This document shows positions 44,094 through 56,400 of a stretch of DNA of 64,000 bases, piece after piece. Within the stretch, counting starts at the first letter, position 1; every line of letters begins with the position of its first letter. The translations under genes and the position numbers were made by a program. The notes below the pieces were generated by a model. The model ran no database searches and had not been told where the DNA came from. It worked only from the letters and a program-made list of their open reading frames with translations. Origin of the DNA: Lathyrus oleraceus (Eukaryota > Streptophyta > Magnoliopsida > Fabales > Fabaceae); NCBI RefSeq assembly GCF_024323335.1, contig NC_066581.1, positions 444,565,816 through 444,629,815 on the forward strand, given 5' to 3'.

Positions 44094-47000
44094 CACACAA
44101 TTTGAGCTTACACTTCAACTTTACCAGCTCAAGTTACCAGAATCAAGCTTACACTTCAACTGGTATTTTCTTCGAATCTCATCATCCATTGACTTATTTG
44201 CTTGGATCTTGTGTTGGCTGAAGTCCTCTCAATAGAGGCATCATAATTATGCATTCAATTTTTAAAATCCATTGAGTTCATGATGAACACCAGATTTTTT
44301 CAACCTTTGATTTCTCACACCATGGAGATCTAGAGTGAAAATGGATGGTACAGGGATGATGTACATCATCCCAGCTTTCTAAAGATGTATAGATCGTGCA
44401 TTTTCATTAAGGTTTGGATCTCTGCATTTTTCGCCGGAAAATCTAAGCTCACCGGAGAAGACGGTGGCTCCGGTGGCTTCATCATTGCCAGATCAATTCC
44501 TGGCCGTGTGATCTCTTTTCCAGATCTAATCTGGATAATCCATTGTTATGACTTTTATTTGTTTTCCATGTGATGGCATTGGCCGTGGATAACCATAGGC
44601 ACGCGTCTCAGCAGCGTGTGATCTGCCAGCTCAATTAATGAGCTCAGATCCAACGCTCCTTGTTTTTTTTCGCTTTTTTCTATTTTCTGATTTTATTTTC
44701 TTTAATCCCTTTTATTTCAAAAAATCATATCTCTCTCATTTTTAATCCAAAAATTATGGGACCAATTGCATTAGTCTCCAAATAATTTCAAGTTTCTATT
44801 TCTGATTTTTAATTATTTTTATTTTGTCATTTGATATTTTTTATGAATTTTCTCTTTTCTGGTTATTTTTAATTCATTTTAAATAGTTTTTGATATTCAA
44901 AAAATACAAAAATATTTTCCTAACCTATTTGAATGATGATGGATCTATGAAAAATATTCTCATCAGTTTTTGAATTGATTTGAGATTTATTTGAGATTTT
45001 AGTTCAATTAGGTTATTTTTAATTATTTTTAATTGATTAAAAATAGTTTCTGACTTTTAAAAATGCTGAATATTTTTGTCAAACTTTGTTTGACCTTGTT
45101 GAACTTAGGATAAATTACTTGGACATTTCAAGGTTGATTTGAAGTAATTTTGAAGTTTGACCTTTCCATTTTATTTTTAATTCAAGTTTAATTAAATATT
45201 AAAAAATGCCAAAAATAGTTTATTCATTTCTTGACTCCCAATCTTCATATCACTTATGTTTTTGATTGTTTGACCTTGACTTTCAATGTTATTGGTCAAC
45301 ATATGAGGATTGGTACATTGTATTTCATTTAATGCACTTTAATTTTGCAATTTCCATTTCTCTTATCCATCTTCTCCTTCTTCTTCTTCTATTTCTTTTC
45401 TTCTTGATCAATGAGTTGAAGGTTGATAAGTTAGCATTGGTTAGGGAGATTTAATCTTCTTTGATTCAAATCTAATCCATCTTGATCAATTGATCAAGTG
45501 AATGGCTTTGCATTAAGGATAGGTTGTCTTTTAAATCATGCAAAAGGCTTAAACCAATACAAGATCAATTCTCATTTTCTTTTTTTGGCATGGCAAGTTT
45601 TTGGGACTTGGTTCACTAATCAAGACTCCTAACTTGTGTTTGTTTCCTACATTATTATTGACCGGCCTCAGATTGTTGTGACTTCTACATAAGTCCAATT
45701 ACGATTGCTTAACATAGCGCTAAATTTGCCTTATGGCACACTAACTACTAACACTAACCATTGACAATTAACATTTACTTTATGTAATTTACTTTTATGC
45801 AATTTATTATTTTTGCACATATTATCCATTTGCTTTTCTCTTTGCTCATTTGAGTACATGTTTATGTTAATGCCATTTGCCTTTTGCTCACTTGAGCACA
45901 TAATTGTGTATATATTATTGTGCTTGTGTTTTTGTTTTGATTGTTGTGGACCAAATGCAAAGAAATGGACTTAGTTTCTAGGACCTTCCCAATGCAAAAA
46001 ATGGAGAATTGGACTTAGATTCTAGGACCTTCCTTATGCAAAATTGGAGTAAAAGGATCTTAATGATGAAGATGGATTGGAAGGACCAAATCTCTAAACT
46101 CACTCTTGTCCATTCTTGTTTTACTTCATGGAATCTTTGATGTGTGTGCTTTTGTGCTAGGAGTTTCCATTTGAGCTTAATTGGAGGACCATTGCCATGA
46201 TCATCCAAGTGGAAGATACCAGATACATTGAGGATCTCTTAAGAGACTTATTTAATTTCTTATGCTTTGTGGTTGCTTATTCCAAAGGATGGGAGCTACT
46301 TGGATTATCAATATGATCTCAAGAGAGGGACTCCATTGTGGTTTTGATTCTTCATCCCTCATCTTTTTGTTTTACTTAGGACTTAGCCCTTCTTCTTCAT
46401 CTTTCCACTCTAACCCAAGGCAAAACCTTTTGTGCAAACATTTAACCTTTGCTTTCAAACATTAGAAACCTAAGCCTTATGCTTTTGATTTTCAAACTTT
46501 CTTTTCACAATACTTATTTCGAATTGAATCTTTAAGTCAACTTTGACTATTTTGTACATACTTCTAATTGGTAAATATAAACCATTCAAAATTCTTTTTG
46601 TGGTTCCAATGGCCACTTCTTAATCAAATTTTCCATAACCTTTAGCTATTAGGTTTGAGTTATCTTTGTGGTAGATGTAATACTCACCTATGTCCTTAGT
46701 GATGGACAATGAGTCTTCCATGCTTATTATAGGGTTAACCCCTCACTAGCATGTTGAAGCTATCCTCACATGGTGGATTTGTGGTTTGGTTGAGTTTTCT
46801 CCCTTTGATAACAAAAGACCTTAAGGCTTTTGGACCAATCAATTCACCAACTTGTTTTGAGATTTTTATCCCGAACTACGAGGTTTTGATCCTAATCTTT
46901 TTTTAAGATGGTACGCAGGCAATGGGTTTATCCATCCAAACACAAAATGTAAATAACTTGTATATTCTCTTCTCATCTCTTCAATCATGTTTGCACAAAC

Positions 47001-47276
47001 AAATTTTCACAAAACAAACAACCTTTGCAACAAGTATGAAAAGGGCGCCCTAGGAGTACCTAGGATGTTTTGGGTGCCTAACACCTTTCCATTACATAAC
47101 CAACCCCCTTACCCAGATCTCTGTTTCTCTTTTACTAGTTTTTGTTAAAACTTTTAGGTTTTTGTTCGCTTTCTAACCATTCCTGTGGATAAATAGAAGT
47201 GCGGTGGCGACTCAACTTTGTATGATTTACCTTGGATTTAGTCAATATCTCTAATGGTAACGAATACCCCGCTACA
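44094..47276 (+). mobile_element. E2 5' LTR, second part
   Basis: Continues the LTR after E3 and matches 61126 onward of the 3' LTR, ending CCGCTACA at 47276. Only ten bases after the target duplication the two LTRs part company. The 5' LTR has 62 bases (44099-44160) where the 3' LTR has 290 (61131-61420), and the missing part holds the TATA box. Later the 5' LTR keeps 83 bases (45861-45943) that the 3' LTR lacks. Small frames such as 45266-45454 are in both LTRs and look noncoding. Confidence 0.95.
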
Positions 47277-47282
47277 GAAAAG

Positions 47283-47300
47283 TGGTGACTTTGCTGGGGA
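47283..47300 (+). other. E2 primer-binding site, decayed
   Basis: TGGTGACTTTGCTGGGGA, six bases (GAAAAG) after the LTR. It differs from the E3 site at two C-to-T positions. Confidence 0.8.
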
Positions 47301-48194
47301 CTGTATTTGCCTAGTGGGTTTTGCCAACTTTTCATGCTTGTTGTATTGTATTTGTTTTGTGACATATTTTTGTGCAATTTGGGATTACTGTATTGTATGT
47401 AATGACTGAATTGCTTGATATTAATTCCTTGTATGCTTGGTGATCTTTGTGAGATGAGTTCTATACCCGGACTCGAGTGCACTTAGGATAGGAGAATGGC
47501 GTAGTCTTGTTGACTTGTGTGGAGTTATTCCTTAGCAAGTTGACTTGCATGTCCATTCACTTGGTGGAGGTTATGTTGGGATCAATAATGTCACACAAGT
47601 AAGTTGTGGTTAGACATTACTCTTTCCAATATAGACCTTAGAAGCCAAGGACCTTAGTTTACCAAGCCCATCTTGGCCTATTCTTAGGATGTAGTGCGAA
47701 AGTCGTTCAAGTGTAAGATTTGATACGATTGTTACGCGATACTACACTCATAAGAGTCTCTCTTGAGAATATTTTTGGAATACGAGTAGTCGTTTCTCCG
47801 ATAATATCCGAAAGATGGGATGATGACTATGGGAACCTCTTGTAGAACATGTTTGGCAGGTTTAAACCCTAGTACATTCCCTTTTGGGTGGTTCTTAACC
47901 TAACTCCATGCTCGTGACTTACAACAAACACTTGAATCATGGTTGATTGGTTCATGAATCCTTAATATCAATGGAACTTGGGTGTTGATAAGGTGTAAAC
48001 CATAATCCACCAAAATGGATAATTGATATTAAGGATAACATGATCCATCCCATGACCTTTGTTTGGTGTGCTTTGCTTGATCCTTGAGTGTGATTGTTGC
48101 ATTCATGCATTCATGCACCCATTTGCATCCATATCATCAATAAATAAGAAAATTTTCAAGGAACTTAAGGGGTTTATTTGCAAAATTTTCAGAC
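47301..48194 (+). other. E2 5' leader
   Basis: About 0.9 kb between PBS and ORF1. Homologous in reverse to 39280-40281 of E3, with one copy of the hairpin-capable element near 47969-48035. No gene is supported; a minus-strand frame at 47135-47482 is a shadow. Confidence 0.75.
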
Positions 48195-49550
48195 ATGGAA
48201 AGACAAAGAAGGAATACAAAGAAGTATAATTTCAGGCAACCAGATTTGAAAGAGTTAAGGAATCTGACATCCTATGTATTAGATCCTTTGGGTTTCAAGG
48301 CTCGTTTAGGGAAGCTTCTTCCTCTTCTGACTACTCAGGTGGATGAAGGATTGGTGAGTGTATTGGTGCAGTTTTATGATCCCTTGTACCGTTGCTTCAC
48401 GTTTCCGGATTTCCAGCTTTTGCCTACCCTTGAGGAGTATGCCTACCTGGTTGGCATACCTATCCTAGACCAGTTGCCGTTCAATGGCTTGGAAAGTATT
48501 CCTACTTCTCTGGTTGGTGCTCATATGACTACCAAAGGTGGAATTCAAGGTCTCCCTTCTGAGTTCCTCATTGCTCAAGCTACTATATATAGGAAGGCCA
48601 TGAGTGAGGATGCCTTTGAAGCCATATTTGTACTTCTCATCTATGGATTGGTATTGTTCCCCAACATCGACAAGTTTGTGGATGTGAATGCTATTAGGAT
48701 CTTTTCTACTCTTAATCCCGTTCCGACTCTGTTGGGTGATGCTTATTTCTCTTTGAATATGAGGAATGCAAAGGGTGGTGGTGCCATTGTGTGCTGTTTG
48801 CCTCTGTTGTATAAGTGGTTTATTTCTCACTTACCGCAGACGGTCGCCTTCAAGGAGAACAAAGGATGTCTACGGTGGTCCACGAGACTTATCGACTCTT
48901 GTGGTGAATTCTCCAATGTGCCTCTTCTCGGTACATGTGGTGGGATTAACTACAACCCTATTTTGGCACGTCGTCAGCTTGGGTTCCCCCTAAAGGATAA
49001 ACCTAATAACATTCTGTTAGAGGGTGTGTTCTTTCAGGAGGGTAAAGATCCCTAAGGCTTGAAAAGTAGAATGGTCCGCGCTTGGCGCAAGATTCATAGG
49101 AAAGGAAGGGAAGAGTTGGGTCCTAAGAACTGTGTCGCTTTGGAGCCTTATACTGCTTGGGTGAGGAAGAGGGCATTTGAGTATCTCATGCCTTACGAGT
49201 ATTCGAGACCTACACCTATGATTATGGCTGGGCCTTCAACCCTCCCTAATCAAGGAGTAGAGGAGTTGAGAGACGAAGACCGTTCACGTGCTTGGATCCG
49301 TGAACGCGAAGAGTTGCTTCAGCAGATTAGAGAGAAGGACGCTTTGATCGAGTTCCTCGAACATCAGGTTATTGATGATCCTGATGATGCATGGACTTCT
49401 CTACTTCCTCAGTCTTCCATGTTTTGGAAGAGGAAGTATGATCGACTCGCCAAAGAGAAGGCGGATATGGAGGCAGCCTACGAGAGAGAGGTGAAGAGGC
49501 TTCGTGCATCCTATCTTCCTATGTCCCGAGCTTTAGATGATTGTTTCTAG
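48195..49550 (+). pseudogene. E2 ORF1, degenerate
   Basis: Starts MERQRRNTKKYNFRQPDLKE at 48195, colinear with E3 ORF1. Two internal deletions are visible relative to E3: about 12 residues after the LESIP region, and about 19 residues before SCGEFSNVPLLG. A TAA at 49053-49055 (after GKDP) replaces a Gln codon, and the frame continues to 49550 with the charged coiled-coil-like tail. The product is the same unknown Ogre ORF1 protein, now broken. Confidence 0.9.
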
Positions 49551-49741
49551 GGATCCATAGGATGATTGTTTTCCTTTTCTCTTGTGTATGATTGACAATG
49601 TTGTACTTCTTTTCCCTGATATTATTTGATGAGATATTTCCATACGTAATAAATGTTTAGTATTTCCAAAATTTGCGAATAAAACCCTAGAGTTCCTTTG
49701 AAATAAAAAAATAAATCATATGCACAAACATTGCATGCATC

Positions 49742-51639
49742 ATGTGCATAAGCAGGTTTTGTTTCCAGCTTCTTGTCCTGTGCTCTAACTCTGTGTCCTT
49801 CATTTATTTTGAAGACAAGTTGACTCACCGGTACTACACTAGAGCCAACATTTCAAGATTGATGGATCACCTAGAACAAGAGAACCGTGAGCTGAAAGAG
49901 GAAGTGGCCAGACTGAGTGCCTTGATGGAATCATTCTTGGCTGCCCAGAGCCAGTCTTCTCCGACGCCTTCAACTCCTCCCCAGAGGACAGTCATCTCTG
50001 AGATTGTTTCCTCAACTGTGCCTGCAGCCAGTGCATATTTTGCTCCAGCGGCCATGCCAGCCGAATTCCCGTGGGGGATGCCTCCCAATTTCATGCCTGA
50101 GGGTCCTGCTCCAACTTTTGCTTCTATGCCGGTATCTAGCCCGGTCCTTGCTGTTCCTCCTCCTGTCGTGCATACCATACCAGGGTAGACGACACCATCT
50201 ATCATTCTGAGCCGTCTGAAGGCCCAGATGTCTATGAAAAGATGGACGTTATGAATGATCAATTTCTTGAGCTTCCCAAGGAATTGAAAACTCTTCGAGG
50301 AAAGGATCTTTTTGGCAAGTCTGCCACCGAACTGTGCTTGGTTCCCAATGTGAAGATCCCTGTAAAATTCAAGGTCCCTGACTTTGAAAAATACAAGGGA
50401 AATACTTGTCCTCTCAGCCACCTGGTCATGTATGCCAGGAAAATGTCAACTCAAACCGATAATGATCAGTTGCTCATCCACTACTTTCAGGACAACTTTT
50501 CCGGTGCCGCTTTGCGTTGGTATATGGGTTTAGACAGTGCAAACATTCGATCCTTCAACGACCTTGGCGAGGCCTTCGTCAAGCAGTACAAGTATAATAT
50601 GGATATGGCTCCCGATAGGGATCAATTGAGGGCCATGTCCCAGAAGGACAAGGAAACATTCAAAGAATACGCCCAGAGGTGGCGAGAGTTAGCAGCACAG
50701 ATTGTGCCTCCGCTAGAAGAGAAGGAAATGACCAAGATCTTTCTAAAGACTTTGAGTTCATTCTATTATGAGCGGATGATCGCTAGCGCTCCTTCTGACG
50801 TCACCGAGATGGTGAATATGGGGATGCGTCTAGAAGAAGGGGTTAGAGAAGGATGTCTAACCAGAGAAGAAGGCTCTTCTGCCAAACGTTATGGGGCGTT
50901 TGCAAAGAAGAAAGATGGAGAGGCACATGCCGTGACTTCCCATGTAAAACCAAGAAGACCCTCTGTGAGGAGGAAGACCGTGCGTCCCGCCCGTAACCAG
51001 CACCAGGTGGCTCATATAGCACCTATTTTCAGAGACAATCAACAATATCAGCAACATAGTAACAATCAACAACCACATCCGCAATATAAGCAACAACAGC
51101 ACCGACCGCAGCAGCAGGCCTACCAACCTCGAAACAGTAATCAAACCAGCACGAGTTACGAGAGGAAAAGGGTCACCTTTGATCCTATTCCAATAACGTA
51201 AGCAAAATTATATCCCTCTTTGATAGAGAGGAAGTTGATTACTCCGAGAGACCCACCGGCTATACCTGCTAACCCCCAGTGGTGGTATAAGCCCGAGTTA
51301 CATTGTGTTTACCATTCTGGTGCTCCCGGCCATGACGTGGAGAATTGTTACCCTTTGAAGACCAAGGTTCAAGACCTTGTGAGGTGTGGCATTCTGTGTT
51401 TTGAGGACGTAGGTCCTAATGTGAAGAAGAACCCATTGCCCGAGCATGGGAAATCTGTCAACATGGTCCAGGGCTGCCCTGGCAAGTACAAAGTCAAATA
51501 TGTCAGTCATATTCGACAGTCTCTTGTCGAAATGCATCGTCTGCTATGTGATTACAGTCATTATGAGCACGACCATGATAGATGCCGAGTATGCTCTATT
51601 AACCGATTGGGTTGTCGCCAGGTGCGCAAGGATATTTAG
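49742..51639 (+). pseudogene. E2 gag, degenerate
   Basis: Homologous to E3 gag. The coiled-coil start MDHLEQENRELKEEVARLSA begins at 49862. A frameshift near 50186 moves the frame before the EDxIYHSEPSE region; the capsid domain resumes at 50242 with VKFKVPDFEKYKGN and GAALRWYMGLDS. A TAA at 51199-51201 replaces a Tyr codon, followed by CVYHSGAPGHDVENC, the CX2HX5HX4C knuckle variant. A TAG at 51637-51639 closes the part before LDEGVIEIL. The product was the particle protein. Confidence 0.9.
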
Positions 51640-53156
51640 GAAATGCTGGATGAAGGAGTCATTGAGATTCTTCAGAATAGGAATGTTGACGAAGATGAGC
51701 CTGAGGTCAACGTAATTTCCCCAGTATTCCAGATGCCCGAGCCTGTTATCATCAAGTATGATGGTAGCAAGCAGAAGGCTTCTCCTGTTCTTATCATTAA
51801 GCCTGCCGGTCCTCTACCGTATTCGTCCGAAAAAGCAATTCCCTTTCGTTACAACGCTATTGCTGTAGAAGGTGGGAAAGAAGTGTCCTTACCATCCTCC
51901 TCTGTTGTTAACATTGCAGATGTTAGTGGTTTGACCCGCAGCGGTCGCGTGTTTTCAGCACCTCCCAAGCCCCAGGCCAATGCTGATTTTGTTGAACACC
52001 CGATTAGGAATGTTGTGAGCACTCCGAATCCGGCACCTGTTGTTAAGCCCTCCTCTACATTGATAACTCCTACTTCTGTTGGCCCGAGTGGCAATATGAA
52101 AGAAGACTATAATGAGATGCTGAGGCTCATCAAAAGAAGTGAGTACAATGTTGTAGACCAACTTCTACAAACGCCATCCAAAATATCGGTGTTATCTTTA
52201 CTATTGAATTCCGAACCACATCGAGAGGCTCTACAGAAAGTTTTGGATGTGGCATATGTAGATCATGATGTCACAATAGAACAGTTCGATAGCATTGTTG
52301 CAAACATTACTGCTTGTAACAACTTGAGTTTCTGTGACTCTGATCTCCCTGAGGAGGGAAGAGACCACAACTTGGCTTTACACATATCTATGAACTGCAG
52401 AGACGACGCCATGTCCAATGTGCTGGTGGACACTGGGTCATCATTGAACGTATTTCCAAAAACCACTCTTTCAAAACTATCATATCAAGGGCCTCCCATG
52501 AGGCAGAGTGGAATAGTTGTGAAGGCTTTCGATGGGTCTCGCAAAACGGTGATTGGGGAAGTTGATCTCCCAATCAAAATCGGACCGAGTGATTTCCAGG
52601 TTACCTTCTAGGTTATGGACATTCACCCATCGTATAGCTGTCTCTTAGGCAGACCATGGATTCACGAGGCAGGCGCCGTGACATCCACCCTACACCAGAA
52701 ACTGAAATTCGTGAAGAATAAGGAGCTGGTAGTGGTAGGGGGAGAAAAAGCTCTCCTGGTCAGCCACGTGTCTTCCTTCTCATATATAGATGCTGAGGAT
52801 GAAGTTCGAACTCCTTTCCAAGCTTTATCTATAGCTGAGCCTATTGAGAAGAGAACTCCTTCATTTGCTTCCTACAAAGATGCAAAGTTGGCCATTGAGT
52901 GTGGCGTAACTGCTGGTTTAGGAAAAATGATTGAGCTAGAAGACAATAAGTCTCGGGCTGGCATAGGCTTTTCTTCTGGGATTTTCAACACCAAAGGGCT
53001 GTTCAAGAGTGGAGGTTTCATCCATACCGGTCAGGATGAAGAAGCGGCTGCTATCTTGGAAGAAGATACAAAGGATTCTGGCAATTTCATCATCCCTGGA
53101 GGAGTCTGCAACAATTGGGTCGCTGTGGATATTCCTACAGTTATCCATAAGTCAAC
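51640..53156 (+). pseudogene. E2 aspartic protease and G-patch-like segment, with internal TAG
   Basis: From 51643 the frame runs through LTRSGRVFSAPP and the protease VLVDTGSSLNVFPK to a TAG at 52609-52611, then continues in the same frame from 52612 with VMDIHPSYSCLLGRPWIHEA. The TAG is at exactly the E3 position. The rest carries GKMIELEDNKSRAGIGF and ends at the intron donor at 53157. Apart from the amber, this stretch is open, unlike the broken gag. Confidence 0.9.
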
Positions 53157-53422
53157 GTAATGGTCACTTTGTTTAAAAAACCCTCTTCCCATGCCAAAAG
53201 GAGGAGTGATGACATTGTTGGCACATAAATACAATGATAATTTCATTCAATAAATTCATGTTAAATGTTTGTTTTTCCAATCATTTTCCCTTTTCGCTTT
53301 TTGCATGAAATTGGTGATCACATAAAACCTAAAAAAATAGAATAAAATCAATCTTTTCATCTGCATAATGATTTTCCTTGTTTAATTTCTAAAAGCTTTT
53401 CATATCCAAAATCATTATGCAG
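53157..53422 (+). other. Putative spliceable intron of E2 (266 bp)
   Basis: Donor GTAATGGT at 53157, acceptor ATCATTATGCAG ending 53422, with a pyrimidine-rich stretch before it (TTTCCTTGTTTAATTTC). The upstream frame stops at TAA 53158-53160 inside the intron. Joining across it keeps phase with the RT frame, as in E3. Confidence 0.8.
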
Positions 53423-56400
53423 GTTGATCAAACCCATTGAACATAATGATCCAACACCATCTCCCAATTTTGAGTTCCCTGTATTTGAGGCGGAAGAAGA
53501 TGATGTTGAAGAGATTCCTGACGAGATTACCCGTCTACTTGAGCATGAAGAGAAGATCATTCAGCCGCATCTCGAGAATCTGGAAACAGTCAACTTGGGG
53601 TCTGAGGATTTTGTTTGTGAAGTGAAGATTGGGGCACTCCTTAAAGAAACTGTTAAGAAGAGGTTGATTGAATTGCTACGAGAATATGTTGACGTCTTCG
53701 CTTGGTCGTATGAAGACATGCCAGGTCTAGATACTGATATTGTGCAACATTTCCTACCTTTGAAGCCTGAGTGTATGCCTGTGAAGCAGAAGCTCAGAAG
53801 AACTCATCCTGATATGGCAGTGAAAATCAAAGAGGAAGTTCAGAAGCAAATTGATGCAGGGTTTCTGGTGACTTCTACATATCCTCAATGGGTGGCCAAT
53901 ATTGTGCCCGTGCCTAAGAAAGATGGAAAAGTCCGGATGTGTGTGGACTATAAAGACTTGTATAAAGCTAGTCCGAAAGATGATTTCCCTCTACCACACA
54001 TTGATATGTTGGTAGACAATACAACTAAATTCAATGTCTTCTCATTTATGGATGGATTTTCCGGATATAACCAGATCAAGATGGCACCCGAGGATATGGA
54101 GAAGACAACATTCATCACACCTTGGGGAACATTCTGTTATCGAGTGATGCCCTTCGGTTTTAAGAACGCCGGAGCCACGTATCAACGAGCTATGACCACC
54201 TTGTTTCATGATATGATGCACAAGGAGATTGAGGTATATGTTGACGATATGATTGCTAAGTCAAGAACGAAATTTGAACATGTAGAGCATTTGTTGAAGC
54301 TTTTCCAGCGTTTGAGGAAATATAAGCTTCGTCTGAATCCCAACAAGTGTACATTTGGAGTCCGTTCTGGCAAGTTATTATGCTTCATTGTTAGTGAAAG
54401 AGGTATTGAGGTTGATCCTGCAAAGGTCAAAGCAATACAAGAGATGCCTGCGCCCAAAACTGAGAAACAAGTCCGAGGTTTTCTTGGCCGCTTGAATTAT
54501 ATTTCCAGATTCATATCCCACATGACTGACACATGTGTGCCGATATTCAAGCTCCTCTGGAAAGATCAGTCTCATGATTGGACCAAGGATTGCCAGAAAG
54601 CTTTCGACAGTATTAAAGAGTATCTGTCTGAACCTCCGATTCTATCTCCGCCTGTGGAAGGAAGACCTTTGATCATGTATCTAACTGTTCTTGAAGACTC
54701 AATGGGTTATGTCCTCGGTCAGCAAGATGAATCAGGGAAGAAGGAGTATGCTATTTACTACCTGAGTAAGAAGTTCACTGATTGTGAGTCTCGATACTCA
54801 ATGCTTGAGAAGACATGTTGTGCTTTGGCTTGGGCTGCTAAGTGCTTACGCCAATATATGATAAACCATACGACTTGGTTGATATCCAGAATGGATCCAA
54901 TCAAGTACATATTCGAGAAGCCTGCTTTAACAGGAAGAATTGCCCGTTGGCAGATGTTGTTATCTGAGTATGATATTGAGTATCGAGCTCAGAAGGCTAT
55001 TAAAGGTAGTATCTTGGCTGACCATTTGCAACATCAGCCTATTGAAGATTATCAGTCAGTTCAGTATGACTTCCCGGATGAGGAAATTCTGTATTTGAAA
55101 GTGAAAGATTGCGATGAGCCTACACTCGATGAAGGGCCAGAGCCTGGTTCCAGATGGAGTATGGTGTTTGATGGCGCTGTAAATCAGTATGAAAATGGTA
55201 TTGGGGCAGTGATTATTACTCCTCAGGGCACACATATTCCTTTTACAGCAAGGCTAACTTTCAAATGCACGAATAATATGGCTGAGTATGAGGCCTGTAT
55301 TATGGGATTTGAGGAATGTATTGATCTAAGGATCAAGCATCTTGATGTATATGGTGATTCGGCTCTCGTTGTTAATCAGATTAAGGGTGAATGGGAAACA
55401 AATCAGCCTGGTCTCATTCCATATAGAGATTATGCGAGGAGGATTTCAACATTCTTTACTGAGGTTGACTTCCATCATATTCCTCGAGATGAGAATCGGA
55501 TGGCAGATGCTCTCGCTACGCTAGCTTAAATGATTGTGGTAAAACTTTGGAATGAAGTCCCCAATATCACTGTGATGCGCTTGGACAGACCAGCTCATGT
55601 ATTTGCAGTAGAAGAAGCGAAAGATGACAAGCCATGGTATTATGACATCAAGTGTTTCCTTCAGAACCAAATTTACCCGCCTGGGGCATCTGTAAAAGAT
55701 AGGAAGACTTTGAGGAGATTGTCAGGCAGTTTCTACCTCAATGGCGACGTACTTTATAAGAGAAATTTTGATATGGTTCTGCTCAGATGCGTGGATAGAC
55801 ACGAAGCAGACCTGTTAATGACTGAGGTCCATGAGGGTTCATTTGGTACTCATTCCAATGGACATGCCATGGCTAGAAAGATGTTGAGAGCAGGCTACTA
55901 TTGGCTGACAATGGAGTCTGACTGCTGCAAATATGTGAAGAAATGCCACAAGTGTCAGATTTACGCGGATAAGATTCATATTCCTCTGACACTTTTGAAT
56001 GTGATTTCATCACCTTGGCCTTTCTCCATGTGGGGAATTGACATGATTGGCATGATAGAGCCAAAAGCGTCCAACGGGCACATATTTATTCTCGTAGCAA
56101 TTGATTACTTTACTAAGTGGGTTGAAGCGGCATCGTATGCAAACGTGACCAGATAGGTGGTCGTGAAGTTTATCAAGAATTAGCTTATATGTCGCTATGG
56201 TGTGCCCCAAGATCATTACTGATAATGGATCTAACTTGAACAACAAAATGATGAAAGAACTGTGTAGCGAGTTCAAGATTGCGCATCATAATTCTTCTCC
56301 TTATAGACCCAAGATGAACGGGGCTGTTGAAACTGCTAATAAGAATATCAAGAAGATCATCCAGAAGATGGTTGTCACGTATAAAGATTGGCATGAGATG

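Noticed and set aside
45266..46465. Small plus and minus frames in the E2 LTR (copied at 62525-63641)
   Set aside because: Same reason: LTR duplication. Hydrophobic low-complexity content from CTTCTT repeats.
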